NCBI GenBank assembly: GCA_947493455.1 | Contig: CANLRB010000017.1 | Location: 1-64,000 of the forward strand | DNA: 64,000 nucleotides | Reading direction: 5' to 3' | From: an uncultured Pseudoalteromonas sp. | GTDB lineage: Bacteria; Pseudomonadota; Gammaproteobacteria; Enterobacterales; Alteromonadaceae | Shown: positions 1-10,286 of the stretch, in pieces | Numbering within the stretch: position 1 is the first letter of the stretch | Layout of the letters: the number at the start of each line of letters is the position of its first letter | Position numbers and translations under genes: made by a program | The notes under the pieces: generated by a model | What the model saw: the letters and a program-made list of their open reading frames with translations, nothing else | What the model was told of the DNA's origin: nothing | Database searches by the model: none

Positions 1-286
1 TGCCATTATTACACCTAATTAAGTTATGGTGATTATATCACCTCTAATCAGGTGGCCAAATTCAATGTACCACTACACCTTGACCTCATTTCAAAGCACT
101 GCGAAACTGCGTTTCGGTTACTTTTCATCTCAGGCTGCGAAACTTCGATGACTACAGGCATCCTGCCTTACGCCCTTCGGGCCAGCAAAGCTGTTCAAAA
201 ATATTCCGGATATTTTTGTCGGTCCATCGTCGCCCATGCGCAAAAGAACCGTACTCATACCAATCCGCAAAAAGATTAAGTCACTT
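1..286. other. Non-coding left edge, no recognisable gene
   Basis: I see no convincing coding region here. Short open frames on both strands lack family resemblance and ribosome binding sites. The stretch lies just downstream of the decayed transposase reading frame and may be remnant mobile-element or repeat DNA. A small palindrome (GGTGATTATATCACC) lies near position 29. Confidence 0.4.
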
Positions 287-535
287 TTATCCAATCCCTT
301 GAGCACATACTTTTCCCCTAGTCGGAACAAGTATGAATTTATTCGAAGCTTTTGATACTTCATCAACAATCTCGTCATAGCCTGTGAAGATACGATTCGG
401 TATAGAATGTTGTCTCATCCGGCTCCAGGCCTGTTCGATGGGGTTTAATTCTTGTGAATACGACGGTAACTTTATGAGAGTGACGTCTTTAAATGCCCAA
501 ACGATGTCGAATGCACGCCAACCAGTGTTACTTCA
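287..535 (-). pseudogene. IS630-family transposase, C-terminal relic
   Basis: One frame of the minus strand reads NTGWRAFDIVWAFKDV, then LIKLPSYSQELNPIEQAWS, then RMRQHSIPNRIFTGYDEI, and stops at 287-289. The LPSYSxELNPIEQ block with the final catalytic glutamate, preceded by a D/N-x-x-GW segment, is the signature of the IS630/Tc1-mariner DDE transposase C-terminus. Just upstream of NTGW the frame meets a stop codon, and the N-terminal two thirds are absent, so this is a dead fragment. No terminal inverted repeat could be paired within the window. Confidence 0.8.
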
Positions 536-577
536 ACTAACCTTTTGATTGATCGGTTAGTATCAAAATAAGCTGTG

Positions 578-976
578 CTATCGCAACTCGACTTGTTCGC
601 AGGTTGATTTAATGCACAGTGTTTGCGGGGTGATAGTGTGCTGGCACGTATCAATTGAATTTTCTTTTTGATTATAACGTTTTTCAAAATCAGTAATTTG
701 TGTTGCGATATGTTCAACTTCTTCCTGATTAGCCGTTTTTGTTGAATATATTTCGAAATGGCTTGCACCACCGCAAGCCCGCTCGCCTAAATGTAATACT
801 TTACATTGATAAGATGCATCACAAGACTTATCAGATATGATTGTTGTAAGACTGTCTTGTGCTTGTGTGATGCTTTCGAATTCTATTCTAATTTTTTCGC
901 CATTTGACTTGTTTTGAGGTGCAGACGTTTGACATCCTGCTAATGCGATGAGGCCGATAAGTACATATTTTTTCAT
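578..976 (-). CDS. Small predicted lipoprotein, unknown function
   Basis: A 132-residue protein beginning MKKYVLIGLIALAGC, a lysine-containing signal peptide with lipobox LAGC, so it is probably a lipidated envelope protein. The mature part has six cysteines, including one in CGGASHFEIY, suggesting disulfides in the periplasm. I chose the ATG at 976 rather than the in-frame TTG two codons upstream because ATG is the stronger start. It stands alone between the IS630 relic and the LytTR regulator. I do not recognise the family. Confidence 0.65.
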   Translation of the reverse strand: MKKYVLIGLIALAGCQTSAPQNKSNGEKIRIEFESITQAQDSLTTIISDKSCDASYQCKVLHLGERACGGASHFEIYSTKTANQEEVEHIATQITDFEKRYNQKENSIDTCQHTITPQTLCIKSTCEQVELR

Positions 977-1140
977 TAACAACTAATTCCCTTTTGCCTC
1001 AGCTATATAGTTTGTTCTTTATATGGGGAATATCTTAACATTGATTAGCTAATTTTTTGAATATGTGTTGAAAAAAATATAATAACAATTTCTTATAAAA
1101 GCAAATATTCAATTTCAGCTACTCCATTAGCTGATTTGCG

Positions 1141-1905
1141 TTATTTTAGAATTCCGCTCATTGATTCTTTATAACGTCGCGATAAATTTAGTGACGCCCC
1201 ATTTCTCAGTGTAACTAAATAGTCACCGTTCTCAGTTGGTTTTAATTCTCTAATTTCTCGCTTTTTTACTAGGGCACTGCGGTGTATACGGATAAACCCA
1301 TTTTCTTTTAATAGTTTTTCCATTGTCGACAATGTTTCACGATGGAGCATGGGACGGGTCTCATCAGTTAAATGTAATTCAACATAATTACCAGCGCCGC
1401 CAATCCACACAATTTCATCGCGATCGATGATGCGGATTCGGCCAGAGTCTTTTACTACAATGATTTCTTCTTTATCGTTTGCCACAGCTAGTTGGCTCAA
1501 CATGCTTTGCATATCACGCAGAGGTTCATGACTATTGTGTTCTAAATGTTTGAGCACTTTAAATAGAGACTTGTGAAAGCGGTCGGCGTCAAATGGGGTG
1601 ATAAGATAATCTATAAAGCCGTGATCAAACGCGGTCGCTGCATTTCGCTCGTCACTAGAGAGGTAGATTATATGGGTGTAACTAGGCAGTTTAGCAACAA
1701 GTTCAGTGAGTAAGTCGCGATCATCATACGTATTTTCATTTAAAAAAAGGACGTCGGCTTGAAGGTTGTGACAAATATCATTTATTTCTTTGATATTGTA
1801 AGCTAATGCAATCGCCTCGAATTGTTGATAGTTATCGAGTAAAGCTTGAATGTTAGATTTTGTCGTGTCTGATTTATCTGCGATGACAACGCTGAATCGT
1901 TTCAT
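1141..1905 (-). CDS. LytTR-family regulator with degenerate receiver domain
   Basis: A 254-residue protein with a CheY-like receiver (about residues 4-120) and a LytTR DNA-binding domain (about 150-250; IVWIGGAGNYVELHL, FIRIHRSALV). Key receiver residues are changed: the acidic pocket reads IADKSD with only D10, the phosphoacceptor aspartate is N56 (VLFLNEN), and the conserved lysine of the K-P motif is T103 (YLITPF). Phosphorylation is therefore unlikely, and activity may be set by dimerisation or a ligand. No histidine kinase is adjacent. It has an AAGGA Shine-Dalgarno and is divergent from the TonB-dependent receptor, which it could control. Confidence 0.88.
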   Translation of the reverse strand: MKRFSVVIADKSDTTKSNIQALLDNYQQFEAIALAYNIKEINDICHNLQADVLFLNENTYDDRDLLTELVAKLPSYTHIIYLSSDERNAATAFDHGFIDYLITPFDADRFHKSLFKVLKHLEHNSHEPLRDMQSMLSQLAVANDKEEIIVVKDSGRIRIIDRDEIVWIGGAGNYVELHLTDETRPMLHRETLSTMEKLLKENGFIRIHRSALVKKREIRELKPTENGDYLVTLRNGASLNLSRRYKESMSGILK

Positions 1906-2084
1906 ACTGATCCTTGTTTCCTAGAGTAACTTTAGAGCTAAGTATACATATCGCGTTATGTATTTAGGTAAAATGGTGTAACATTTTGTTAGCGGTCACT
2001 ATCGCTTAATGTGTCAATATATTGCTATTTGTTGATGGATTGTAAGTAACATATTTCGAAAATATTATTTCGCTCCTTTTGTCA

Positions 2085-2110
2085 GATTTACAACGCCTTT
2101 GGCGTAAATC
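2085..2110. promoter_or_regulatory. Hairpin in the LytTR/TonB-receptor divergent region
   Basis: An inverted repeat GATTTAC / GTAAATC is closed by GCC-TTT-GGC with a three-base bulge on the left arm. It lies about 80 bases upstream of the receptor start, in the only long spacer between the two divergent genes. It could be an operator, part of the receptor 5' leader, or incidental. Confidence 0.35.
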
Positions 2111-2190
2111 GTATGGTCTCCTTGGCCTCAAATTATTAGTTTGGTTTTAGTTACTTATGATTTGGTAACAAGAATCCAGGGAGATATATA

Positions 2191-4821
2191 ATGATAAAAT
2201 CGAAATTTTCTAAAACATACATAGCACTGAGTGCCGCCTTATTCTCAACATCGCCTTTTTATGTAGCTGCCGCTGACGAGTCCTCAGCTGAAGAAGTGGA
2301 GCGCATTGAAATTACTGGATCACGTATCCAACGTACTGATATGGAGTCGGCCTTACCTGTTACTACGATTACTTCGGCTGATATTGCTGCTACTGGTCTA
2401 ACAGATCTGTCAGCAGTTATTGCCCAAATGCCATATAACACACAGGGGAGCTTCGTCAGTGCAGGCGGAAGCTCTGCCCAAAATCATTCAAGCTCAGGTA
2501 TGAGAGGGCTCGGTTCAGCGAGAACGCTGACACTAATTAATGGGCGCCGTATTGCACCATCAGCAACATTTGGCGGCGAAGGCACTAACTTAAACTTTAT
2601 ACCTATTGAAGCTGTAGAGCGAATTGATATTCTGCGCGATGGTGCCTCAGCCATTTATGGTTCAGATGCAATCGGGGGTGTAATAAATATAATTCTGAAA
2701 AAAGATTTCGAAGGCTTAATGTTACAAGCGAACTATGCCAACCCTACTCGAGGGCAACGAGATGAAGGTGGAGCGTCAATTACGTTTGGTAGCCAAGGCG
2801 AAAAGTCTCGCTCGATTGTTGTTATGGAACATAAAGAGTGGGAGGGGTTAGCTGGCGGTGGCAGCGGCCGACCGCAATTAGAAGCGAATTGGGACACCGG
2901 CTATAACCGTAGCTCAATATATTCACCTTATGGCACGTACCGACCTGTCGACGCAGAAGGCAATGCAATTGGGGCACGTGTACCTGGTCCCGACTGCCCA
3001 GCTGATAAAGTTGTTGATCGCGGCGAGGATGATAAACGATGCGGTTACAACTACCTTGATGGAAAAGACTTTTTACCTGATAGACAAAAAAACTCCATTT
3101 TTGGCGCATACTCCTATGACATTACCGATGATCTGATTTGGGATGCGCAAGTCTTATTACTCAAGGACACCTCCAAAACTGCGAGCACGTCAATTCATAC
3201 TGGTTTTACGGCTGCACCGTTTTACATGGAAGCGGATAACCCTAATAACCCAACTTTTGGTACTGCAAACCCGCAACGTATTCAATACTGGTCTCGTATG
3301 GTCGGCGCTGCAGATCGTGAAACCTCATTTGATAGCAATGTACTCGATTTTGCGAGCTCGCTAACTTATAACACTGACATGGGCTCACTAAAGTTTGATG
3401 TACAAAGTAGTTCTCAGGTTGTTCATATAAAAACGGAGCACTATGCTTTTGAAGATCGATTCCGTGAAGCTGTAGCAGATGGTAGTTGGAATCCGTTTGA
3501 GCTTGGTGGCGGTGCATCTGAAGAAGGCATGGCCCAATTCCAACATACGTTTACGCGTGAGGCTAAAACAAAAACTAAAGGGGCAAGTTTAAGCTGGGCG
3601 TCTGATACAGATTTTGAATTAGCAGGTGGAACGATAGCTTATGCAGTGGGTGCCGAATATCAGAAAATGACCTATATCGATAAAATGGATCGTCAAACCG
3701 CAAATGGTGATGTACTTGGTGCGTTTGGTGGAGACTCGGCGGGTGAACGCAGCTATAAAGCTGCATATGCTGAAGTAGACTTGCCTGTACTTGATAACTT
3801 AGCAGTTAAAATAGCGACGCGATACGATAAATATAGTTTACCTGATGATGGCAAGTTGTCTTCATCAATCAATGCAAAATACACAGTGTCGGATGACTTT
3901 GTAATTCGTGCCTCGTATGGTCAAGGTTTTAGAGCGCCTAGTCTAGACGACCTGTTAGGTGATGAAGCACTTAGTTTTAATCGAGTGGTTGATACTACTC
4001 GTTGTCAGGCGTTGCCACCTGCGGAGCGAGAAAACGCTGATGTGTGTACCACTAATGAGATACAGCGTCGCAGCGCAGGTAATGAAACATTGGCACCTGA
4101 AGAGTCTGATCAGTACTCATTTGGTTTAGTATGGGATATTGCCGATAATACTTCGTTAACGCTTGACTATTATAGTATTGAGATAAATGATCAGGTGCAA
4201 TTTTTAGATGCGCAAGCTGTTGTCGATTTGGAGGCTGCAGGTTTACTTGATAACTTTGATCCTAACCGTGTCAGTGTTCAACGAGAAGCCGACGGTACGT
4301 TAACCTCAGTCCGTACTAGTTCAATTAATATGGCCGGCATTACTACAAATGGCGTTGACGTGAGTTTTAATAGTCTATTTGATATTGGTGAATGGGGCGA
4401 GTTGCGATACACCTTTGACGGCTCTTATGTACTTGAGTACGAAACACAAGATACGCCTACATCTCCGCGATTTGACGAAGTCGGTTTTGTCGAGACGCCA
4501 GAATATCGTTTTAATACCGGACTTACTTGGATGTTCGACGATATTAGTGCCAATCTGACTTATCGATATACGGCAGCTTTTTTGGGTCAATCACCTGAAG
4601 ATCAATTAGCAGATATTGAACGTCAAAACTTCCCAAGCTGGTCAACGCTTGATATGTCGGTAAACTATAATGCTGACGAGTACGGACGTTTCACAATTGG
4701 TGCGCGTAATTTAACGGATGAGATTGCTGAATTAAATGAAGAGCTTCGCGATGGATTTAATGACTCATTCCATGACATCATTGGTCGTGTCGTTTATGTT
4801 AACTATCAAGTACAGTTCTAG
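2191..4821 (+). CDS. TonB-dependent outer-membrane receptor
   Basis: An 876-residue receptor with an N-terminal signal peptide (about 1-28, cleavage after VAAA). The plug domain (about 40-180) contains ERIEITGSRIQR, LTLINGRRIAPS, VERIDILRDGASAIYGSDAI and GGVINIILKK. A large beta-barrel follows and ends YVNYQVQF with the terminal phenylalanine used for BAM assembly. The plug type is the one common in Alteromonadales and Sphingomonadales receptors for peptides, oligosaccharides or other bulky nutrients; the substrate cannot be read from sequence. A GGGAG ribosome binding site precedes the ATG. It is monocistronic, with a palindromic terminator behind it. Confidence 0.93.
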   Translation: MIKSKFSKTYIALSAALFSTSPFYVAAADESSAEEVERIEITGSRIQRTDMESALPVTTITSADIAATGLTDLSAVIAQMPYNTQGSFVSAGGSSAQNHSSSGMRGLGSARTLTLINGRRIAPSATFGGEGTNLNFIPIEAVERIDILRDGASAIYGSDAIGGVINIILKKDFEGLMLQANYANPTRGQRDEGGASITFGSQGEKSRSIVVMEHKEWEGLAGGGSGRPQLEANWDTGYNRSSIYSPYGTYRPVDAEGNAIGARVPGPDCPADKVVDRGEDDKRCGYNYLDGKDFLPDRQKNSIFGAYSYDITDDLIWDAQVLLLKDTSKTASTSIHTGFTAAPFYMEADNPNNPTFGTANPQRIQYWSRMVGAADRETSFDSNVLDFASSLTYNTDMGSLKFDVQSSSQVVHIKTEHYAFEDRFREAVADGSWNPFELGGGASEEGMAQFQHTFTREAKTKTKGASLSWASDTDFELAGGTIAYAVGAEYQKMTYIDKMDRQTANGDVLGAFGGDSAGERSYKAAYAEVDLPVLDNLAVKIATRYDKYSLPDDGKLSSSINAKYTVSDDFVIRASYGQGFRAPSLDDLLGDEALSFNRVVDTTRCQALPPAERENADVCTTNEIQRRSAGNETLAPEESDQYSFGLVWDIADNTSLTLDYYSIEINDQVQFLDAQAVVDLEAAGLLDNFDPNRVSVQREADGTLTSVRTSSINMAGITTNGVDVSFNSLFDIGEWGELRYTFDGSYVLEYETQDTPTSPRFDEVGFVETPEYRFNTGLTWMFDDISANLTYRYTAAFLGQSPEDQLADIERQNFPSWSTLDMSVNYNADEYGRFTIGARNLTDEIAELNEELRDGFNDSFHDIIGRVVYVNYQVQF

Positions 4822-4851
4822 TACGTATCTTTACTAAGATTTGAAATTCAA

Positions 4852-4879
4852 AAAGAGCAGGGTATATACCCTGCTCTTT
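4852..4879 (+). terminator. Perfect palindromic terminator after TonB receptor gene
   Basis: A perfect 28-bp palindrome (AAAGAGCAGG...CCTGCTCTTT) begins 30 bases after the receptor stop codon. A-rich and T-rich ends on both sides give a Rho-independent terminator that could work in both directions and insulates the S10 promoter. Confidence 0.85.
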
Positions 4880-4919
4880 AGTTTAAAGTACAGTAGTAAA
4901 AGTGCATTGAAAATAATTG

Positions 4920-4947
4920 TTGCATTTATCACCAATGTCACTATAAT
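4920..4947 (+). promoter_or_regulatory. Sigma-70 promoter of the S10 ribosomal operon
   Basis: TTGCAT at 4920-4925 and a consensus TATAAT at 4942-4947 are separated by 16 bases. This is the only near-consensus promoter between the upstream terminator and rpsJ, and it implies a leader of roughly 190 nucleotides. Confidence 0.75.
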
Positions 4948-4953
4948 ACGCAG

Positions 4954-5459
<506 letters not shown>

Positions 5460-5486
5460 TCGGAAGATTAGAGAGGTTTTAGGAAA

Positions 5487-6122
5487 ATGGCATTAGGTCT
5501 AGTCGGTCGTAAAGTGGGCATGACTCGTATCTTCACTGAAGATGGCGTTTCAATCCCTGTAACCGTAATCGAAGCGACGCCTAACCGTGTAACTCAGGTT
5601 AAATCTGAAGCTACAGACGGTTATAACGCGCTTCAAGTAACCGCAGGCGAGAAAAAAGCGAGCCGAGTAAGCAAACCAGCAGCGGGTCACTTCGCTAAAG
5701 CTGGCGTTGAAGCTGGTCGTGGTCTGTGGGAATTCCGTTTATCTGGCGACGAAGGTGACTTCGAAGTTGGTAACGAAATTACTGTTGAAGTTTTCAATGA
5801 CGTTAAGAAAGTTGACGTTACTGGTACTTCTAAAGGTAAAGGCTTCCAAGGTGGTGTTAAGCGCTGGAACTTCAGCATGCAAGACGCTACTCACGGTAAC
5901 TCAATTTCTCACCGTGCTCCTGGTTCAATTGGTCAAAACCAATCACCGGGTAAAGTATTCAAAGGTAAGAAAATGGCCGGTCACATGGGTGCTGAGCGTG
6001 TAACGACTCAAAACCTAGAAGTTGTTCGTGTTGACGCTGAACGTGGTTTATTGCTTGTTAAAGGTGCAGTACCTGGCGCAATCAATGGCGACGTAATCGT
6101 TAAACCAGCTGTTAAAGCTTAA
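5487..6122 (+). CDS. rplC: 50S ribosomal protein L3
   Basis: 211 residues (E. coli 209), starting [16 protein letters not shown]. The universally conserved [20 protein letters not shown] segment of the loop reaching toward the peptidyl transferase centre is present. L3 is an early assembly protein of the large subunit; the glutamine modified by PrmB in E. coli falls in this loop. A 27-base gap with a GAGAGG ribosome binding site follows rpsJ. Confidence 0.98.
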   Translation: MALGLVGRKVGMTRIFTEDGVSIPVTVIEATPNRVTQVKSEATDGYNALQVTAGEKKASRVSKPAAGHFAKAGVEAGRGLWEFRLSGDEGDFEVGNEITVEVFNDVKKVDVTGTSKGKGFQGGVKRWNFSMQDATHGNSISHRAPGSIGQNQSPGKVFKGKKMAGHMGAERVTTQNLEVVRVDAERGLLLVKGAVPGAINGDVIVKPAVKA

Positions 6123-6139
6123 GTCCTGGAGATTTAGTG

Positions 6140-6745
6140 ATGGAATTAACGTTAAAAGGCGCATCAGGCGCTCTTGAGGTTTCCGAAGCTACTTTTGGTC
6201 GTGAGTTTAACGAAGCATTAGTACACCAAGTAGTTGTTGCATACGCAGCAGGCGCTCGTCAAGGTACTCGTGCTCAGAAGACACGTTCTGAAGTAAGTGG
6301 TGGCGGTAAGAAACCGTGGAACCAAAAAGGTACTGGCCGTGCACGTGCTGGTACAATCCGTAGCCCAATCTGGCGCTCGGGTGGTGTGACTTTTGCAGCT
6401 AAGCCGCAAGATCACAGCCAAAAAGTAAACCGTAAAATGTATCGCGGTGCGATCAAAAGCATCCTTTCTGAACTAGTTCGTCAAGAGCGTCTAGTAGTTG
6501 TTGAAAACTTTGGTCTTGAAGCACCAAAGACTAAAGAACTAGTAGCTAAGCTTAAAGAGCTAGAGCTTAAAGATGTTCTAATCGTGACTGAAGAAGTTGA
6601 TGAGAATCTATTCTTATCTTCGCGCAACTTATACAAAGTTGACGTTCGCGACGTTGCTGGTATCGACCCAGTAAGCCTAATCGCATTCGATAAGGTTCTT
6701 ATTACAGCAGCTGCTGTTAAGCAACTTGAGGAGTCGTTAGCATGA
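6140..6745 (+). CDS. rplD: 50S ribosomal protein L4
   Basis: 201 residues from the ATG at 6140, exactly the E. coli length; a GTG one codon upstream is also in frame but sits closer to the GGAG site. Conserved segments [20 protein letters not shown] and [13 protein letters not shown] form the extended loop lining the exit tunnel. In enterobacteria L4 is the autogenous repressor of this operon, acting on the leader upstream of rpsJ. The 3' end overlaps rplW by four bases (ATGA). Confidence 0.97.
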   Translation: MELTLKGASGALEVSEATFGREFNEALVHQVVVAYAAGARQGTRAQKTRSEVSGGGKKPWNQKGTGRARAGTIRSPIWRSGGVTFAAKPQDHSQKVNRKMYRGAIKSILSELVRQERLVVVENFGLEAPKTKELVAKLKELELKDVLIVTEEVDENLFLSSRNLYKVDVRDVAGIDPVSLIAFDKVLITAAAVKQLEESLA

Positions 6746-7044
6746 TCAGTGAAGAACGTTTATTAAAAGTTCTACTTGCTCCGCACATTTCAGAGAAAAG
6801 TACTACTAACGCTGAAAACAACAATACGATTGTTTTCAAAGTAGCAGGTGATGCAACTAAAGCTGAAATTAAAGCAGCGGTAGAGAAACTTTTCGAAGTT
6901 GAAGTAACGGGTGTTCGTAGCCTAAATGTTAAGGGTAAAGCTAAGCGCACAGGTATGCGTTTTGGTCGCCGCAGCGACTGGAAAAAAGCATATGTTACTC
7001 TTAAAGAAGGCAGCGAGCTAGACTTTGTCGGCGGCGCCGAGTAA
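6742..7044 (+). CDS. rplW: 50S ribosomal protein L23
   Basis: 100 residues, as in E. coli, beginning [21 protein letters not shown]23 lies at the tunnel exit and docks trigger factor and SRP. The ATGA overlap with rplD indicates translational coupling. Confidence 0.98.
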   Translation: MISEERLLKVLLAPHISEKSTTNAENNNTIVFKVAGDATKAEIKAAVEKLFEVEVTGVRSLNVKGKAKRTGMRFGRRSDWKKAYVTLKEGSELDFVGGAE

Positions 7045-7061
7045 TTTAAGGAGTTCGAATT

Positions 7062-7886
7062 ATGGCACTTCAAAAGTGTAAACCAACTTCTCCGGGTCGT
7101 CGTCACCTTGTTAAAGTGGTTAACCCTGATCTACACAAAGGTAAACCATATGCACCACTACTAGAGAAAAACTCTAAGTCTGGTGGTCGTAATAACAACG
7201 GTCGTATCACGGTTCGTCACATCGGTGGTGGTCATAAGCATCACTATCGTGTAATCGATTTTAAACGCACTAAAGACGGTATTCCGGCTAAAGTTGAGCG
7301 TTTAGAGTATGATCCAAACCGTAGCGCAAACATCGCTCTTGTATTATATGCAGACGGTGAGCGTCGTTACATCATTGCACCTAAAGGCTTAAAAGCTGGT
7401 GATACTGTTCAGTCTGGTGTTGATGCACCAATCAAGGCTGGTAACACATTACCAATGCGTAACATGCCTGTAGGTTCTACTGTTCACAACGTTGAGCTTA
7501 AGCCTGGTAAAGGTGCTCAAATCGCTCGTTCTGCGGGTGCTTACGTTCAGATCCTCGCTCGTGAAGGTCAATACGTAACACTTCGTCTACGTTCAGGCGA
7601 AGTACGTAAAGTTGAAGCGGATTGTCGCGCAACTTTAGGTGAAGTAGGTAACGCAGAACACATGCTTCGTTCACTAGGTAAAGCTGGTGCTAACCGTTGG
7701 CGTGGTGTTCGTCCTACAGTTCGTGGTGTTGCCATGAACCCAGTAGACCACCCTCACGGTGGTGGTGAAGGTCGTACTTCTGGTGGTCGTCATCCTGTGT
7801 CTCCATGGGGTAAGCCTACCAAAGGTGCTAAGACACGTAAGAACAAGCGTACTGATAAATTTATCGTACGTCGTCGTACTAAGTAA
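7062..7886 (+). CDS. rplB: 50S ribosomal protein L2
   Basis: 274 residues (E. coli 273). It carries the conserved [20 protein letters not shown] loop near the C-terminus, containing the histidine essential for peptidyl transferase centre function, and the basic tail [26 protein letters not shown] ribosome binding site lies 17 bases after rplW. Confidence 0.99.
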   Translation: MALQKCKPTSPGRRHLVKVVNPDLHKGKPYAPLLEKNSKSGGRNNNGRITVRHIGGGHKHHYRVIDFKRTKDGIPAKVERLEYDPNRSANIALVLYADGERRYIIAPKGLKAGDTVQSGVDAPIKAGNTLPMRNMPVGSTVHNVELKPGKGAQIARSAGAYVQILAREGQYVTLRLRSGEVRKVEADCRATLGEVGNAEHMLRSLGKAGANRWRGVRPTVRGVAMNPVDHPHGGGEGRTSGGRHPVSPWGKPTKGAKTRKNKRTDKFIVRRRTK

Positions 7887-7893
7887 TAGTTGA

Positions 7894-8181
<288 letters not shown>

Positions 8182-8193
8182 TCGGAGGTTATG

Positions 8194-8526
8194 ATGGAAG
8201 CATTAGCTAAACACAAATTCGCCTCTGGTTCTGCGCAAAAAGCACGTTTAGTTGCAGATCAAGTCCGCGGACTACCTGTTGATCGCGCGCTAGAAATTCT
8301 GGCGTACAGCCCTAAAAAAGCGGCTGTTTTAGTAAAGAAAGTACTTGAGTCTGCTATCGCAAATGCGGAGCACAACGAAGGTGCTGACATTGATGAGCTT
8401 AAAGTAGCGAAAGTATTTGTTGACGAAGGTCCAACAATGAAACGCATTCGCCCACGTGCTAAAGGACGCGCAGATCGCATCCTTAAGCGTACAAGCCACA
8501 TCACTGTTGTGGTTTCAGATAGCTAG
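8194..8526 (+). CDS. rplV: 50S ribosomal protein L22
   Basis: 110 residues from the second of two adjacent ATG codons. That start matches the E. coli length and leaves five bases after the GGAGG (8184-8188), whereas the first ATG would leave only two. The beta-hairpin motif [20 protein letters not shown], which reaches into the exit tunnel near the macrolide site, is intact. Confidence 0.96.
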   Translation: MEALAKHKFASGSAQKARLVADQVRGLPVDRALEILAYSPKKAAVLVKKVLESAIANAEHNEGADIDELKVAKVFVDEGPTMKRIRPRAKGRADRILKRTSHITVVVSDS

Positions 8527-8537
8527 GAGTTAGACTA

Positions 8538-9239
8538 ATGGGACAAAAGGTACATCCTACTGGTATTCGCCTAGGTATCTCAAAACCTTGGGTATCTACT
8601 TGGTACGCGAATACAAAAGATTACGCTGTTACGTTAAACGGTGACCACAAAGTGCGTCAATACCTTACTAAGGAATTGAAAAACGCTTCTGTGTCTAAAA
8701 TCGTTATCGAGCGTCCAGCAAAATCAATCCGTGTAACAATTCACACAGCTCGTCCTGGTGTTGTTATCGGTAAAAAAGGCGAAGACGTTGAGAAGCTACG
8801 TCAAGCGATTACAAAAATGGTTGGTGTTCCGGCACAAATCAATATCGCTGAAGTACGTAAGCCTGAGCTAGATGCACAATTAGTTGCAGATAGCATCGCA
8901 TCTCAGCTAGAGCGTCGTGTTATGTTCCGTCGCGCAATGAAGCGTGCGGTACAAAATGCAATGCGCATTGGCGCTAAAGGTATTAAGGTTGAAGTTAGCG
9001 GTCGTCTAGGCGGCGCTGAAATCGCACGTGCAGAATGGTATCGTGAAGGTCGTGTACCTCTACATACTTTACGTGCTGATATCGATTACGCAACTTCAGA
9101 AGCTTTAACTACATACGGCATCATCGGTGTTAAAGTTTGGATCTTCAAAGGCGAAGTTATCGGTGGTCTTCCACTGAAGCAAGAGCAAGAGAAGCCAGCT
9201 AAACGTGCACCGAAGAAAGCTCGTAAAAGTGCTAAGTAA
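8538..9239 (+). CDS. rpsC: 30S ribosomal protein S3
   Basis: 233 residues, identical in length to E. coli, starting [19 protein letters not shown] type II KH domain is marked by [17 protein letters not shown]; the C-terminal half contains [16 protein letters not shown] and a lysine-rich tail. S3 lies at the mRNA entry site and contributes to helicase activity of the ribosome. Confidence 0.99.
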   Translation: MGQKVHPTGIRLGISKPWVSTWYANTKDYAVTLNGDHKVRQYLTKELKNASVSKIVIERPAKSIRVTIHTARPGVVIGKKGEDVEKLRQAITKMVGVPAQINIAEVRKPELDAQLVADSIASQLERRVMFRRAMKRAVQNAMRIGAKGIKVEVSGRLGGAEIARAEWYREGRVPLHTLRADIDYATSEALTTYGIIGVKVWIFKGEVIGGLPLKQEQEKPAKRAPKKARKSAK

Positions 9240-9252
9240 GAGGTAGCGATTA

Positions 9253-9666
9253 ATGTTACAGCCAAAACGTACAAAATTCCGTAAAACGCATAAAGGCCGC
9301 AACCGTGGTCTTGCAAACAACGGTAACAAAGTTAGCTTCGGATCATTCGGTCTTAAAGCGACAGGCCGTGGCCGTATGACTGCTCGTCAAATCGAAGCAG
9401 CTCGTCGTGCTATGACTCGTCACGTCAAGCGTCAAGGTAAAATCTGGATCCGTGTGTTCCCTGATAAGCCTATTACAAATAAGCCGCTTGAAGTTCGTAT
9501 GGGTAAAGGTAAAGGTAGCGTAGAATACTGGGTTGCTGAAATTCAGCCTGGTAAAGTACTTTACGAAATGGAAGGTGTTCCTGAAGAGCTTGCTCGTGAA
9601 GCGTTCAACCTTGCAGCACGTAAACTACCATTCAAGACAACATTCGTAACTCGGACGGTAATGTAA
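9253..9666 (+). CDS. rplP: 50S ribosomal protein L16
   Basis: 137 residues (E. coli 136), starting [19 protein letters not shown], with the conserved [20 protein letters not shown] segment near the A-site tRNA. Its TAA stop shares one base with the ATG of rpmC (TAATG). Confidence 0.98.
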   Translation: MLQPKRTKFRKTHKGRNRGLANNGNKVSFGSFGLKATGRGRMTARQIEAARRAMTRHVKRQGKIWIRVFPDKPITNKPLEVRMGKGKGSVEYWVAEIQPGKVLYEMEGVPEELAREAFNLAARKLPFKTTFVTRTVM

Positions 9667-9857
9667 TGAAAGCTAGCGAATTAAAAGACAAGAGCGTAGA
9701 AGAGCTAAACACTGAACTTCTAGAGCTTCTTCGTGAGCAGTTCAACCTGCGCATGCAAGCAAGCACTGGTCAGCTAGCTCAATCGCATTTACTACGTAAA
9801 GTACGTCGCGACATCGCGCGTGTTAAAACGGTTATCAACCAGAAGGCAGGTGCATAA
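9666..9857 (+). CDS. rpmC: 50S ribosomal protein L29
   Basis: 63 residues, as in E. coli, with the typical two-helix protein [20 protein letters not shown]. It overlaps both neighbours by one base through TAATG junctions, indicating tight coupling within rplP-rpmC-rpsQ. Confidence 0.98.
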   Translation: MKASELKDKSVEELNTELLELLREQFNLRMQASTGQLAQSHLLRKVRRDIARVKTVINQKAGA

Positions 9858-10105
9858 TGAGCGATAAGATCCGTACTCTACAAGGTCGTGTTGTAAGTGA
9901 CAAAATGGATAAAACTATTGTTGTTGCTATTGAACGTCAGGTGAAGCACCCAATTTACGGTAAATTCATCAAGCGTACTACTAAACTACACGCACACGAC
10001 GAAAACAACACTGCTAAAGTAGGCAACACAGTTACTATTCGTGAATGTGCTCCTATTTCTAAGAATAAATCTTGGGCTTTAGTTGACGTTGTAACTAAAT
10101 CTTAA
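9857..10105 (+). CDS. rpsQ: 30S ribosomal protein S17
   Basis: 82 residues (E. coli 84). It shows the OB-fold sequence [20 protein letters not shown] and the [19 protein letters not shown] block. It is the last gene of the operon: a strong terminator follows and rplN does not, so the operon ends at the classical S10/spc boundary. Confidence 0.98.
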   Translation: MSDKIRTLQGRVVSDKMDKTIVVAIERQVKHPIYGKFIKRTTKLHAHDENNTAKVGNTVTIRECAPISKNKSWALVDVVTKS

Positions 10106-10130
10106 TTTGTAATTAAGCTTTTAGTTAAGA

Positions 10131-10159
10131 AGCCTCACCCTCTAGGTGGGGCTTTTTTT
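10131..10159 (+). terminator. Rho-independent terminator of the S10 operon
   Basis: Stem AGCCTCACC / GGTGGGGCT with one G-T pair and a five-base loop, followed directly by seven T residues, 25 bases after the rpsQ stop codon. Confidence 0.92.
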
Positions 10160-10286
10160 ATTGTTATTCTATGGTGCATTTCATTTACATTTTGTTGTAA
10201 AAACCTTGTTTTTCTGAGCTCTAAGGTTGAACTTAAAACCATTCTTTATATCAAAAGATTACCACTAACACATACATATAAAGTTG

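Noticed and set aside
52-279. Open frame of 75 codons at the left edge
   Set aside because: No ribosome binding site, no family resemblance, and it lies in relic DNA beside a decayed transposase.
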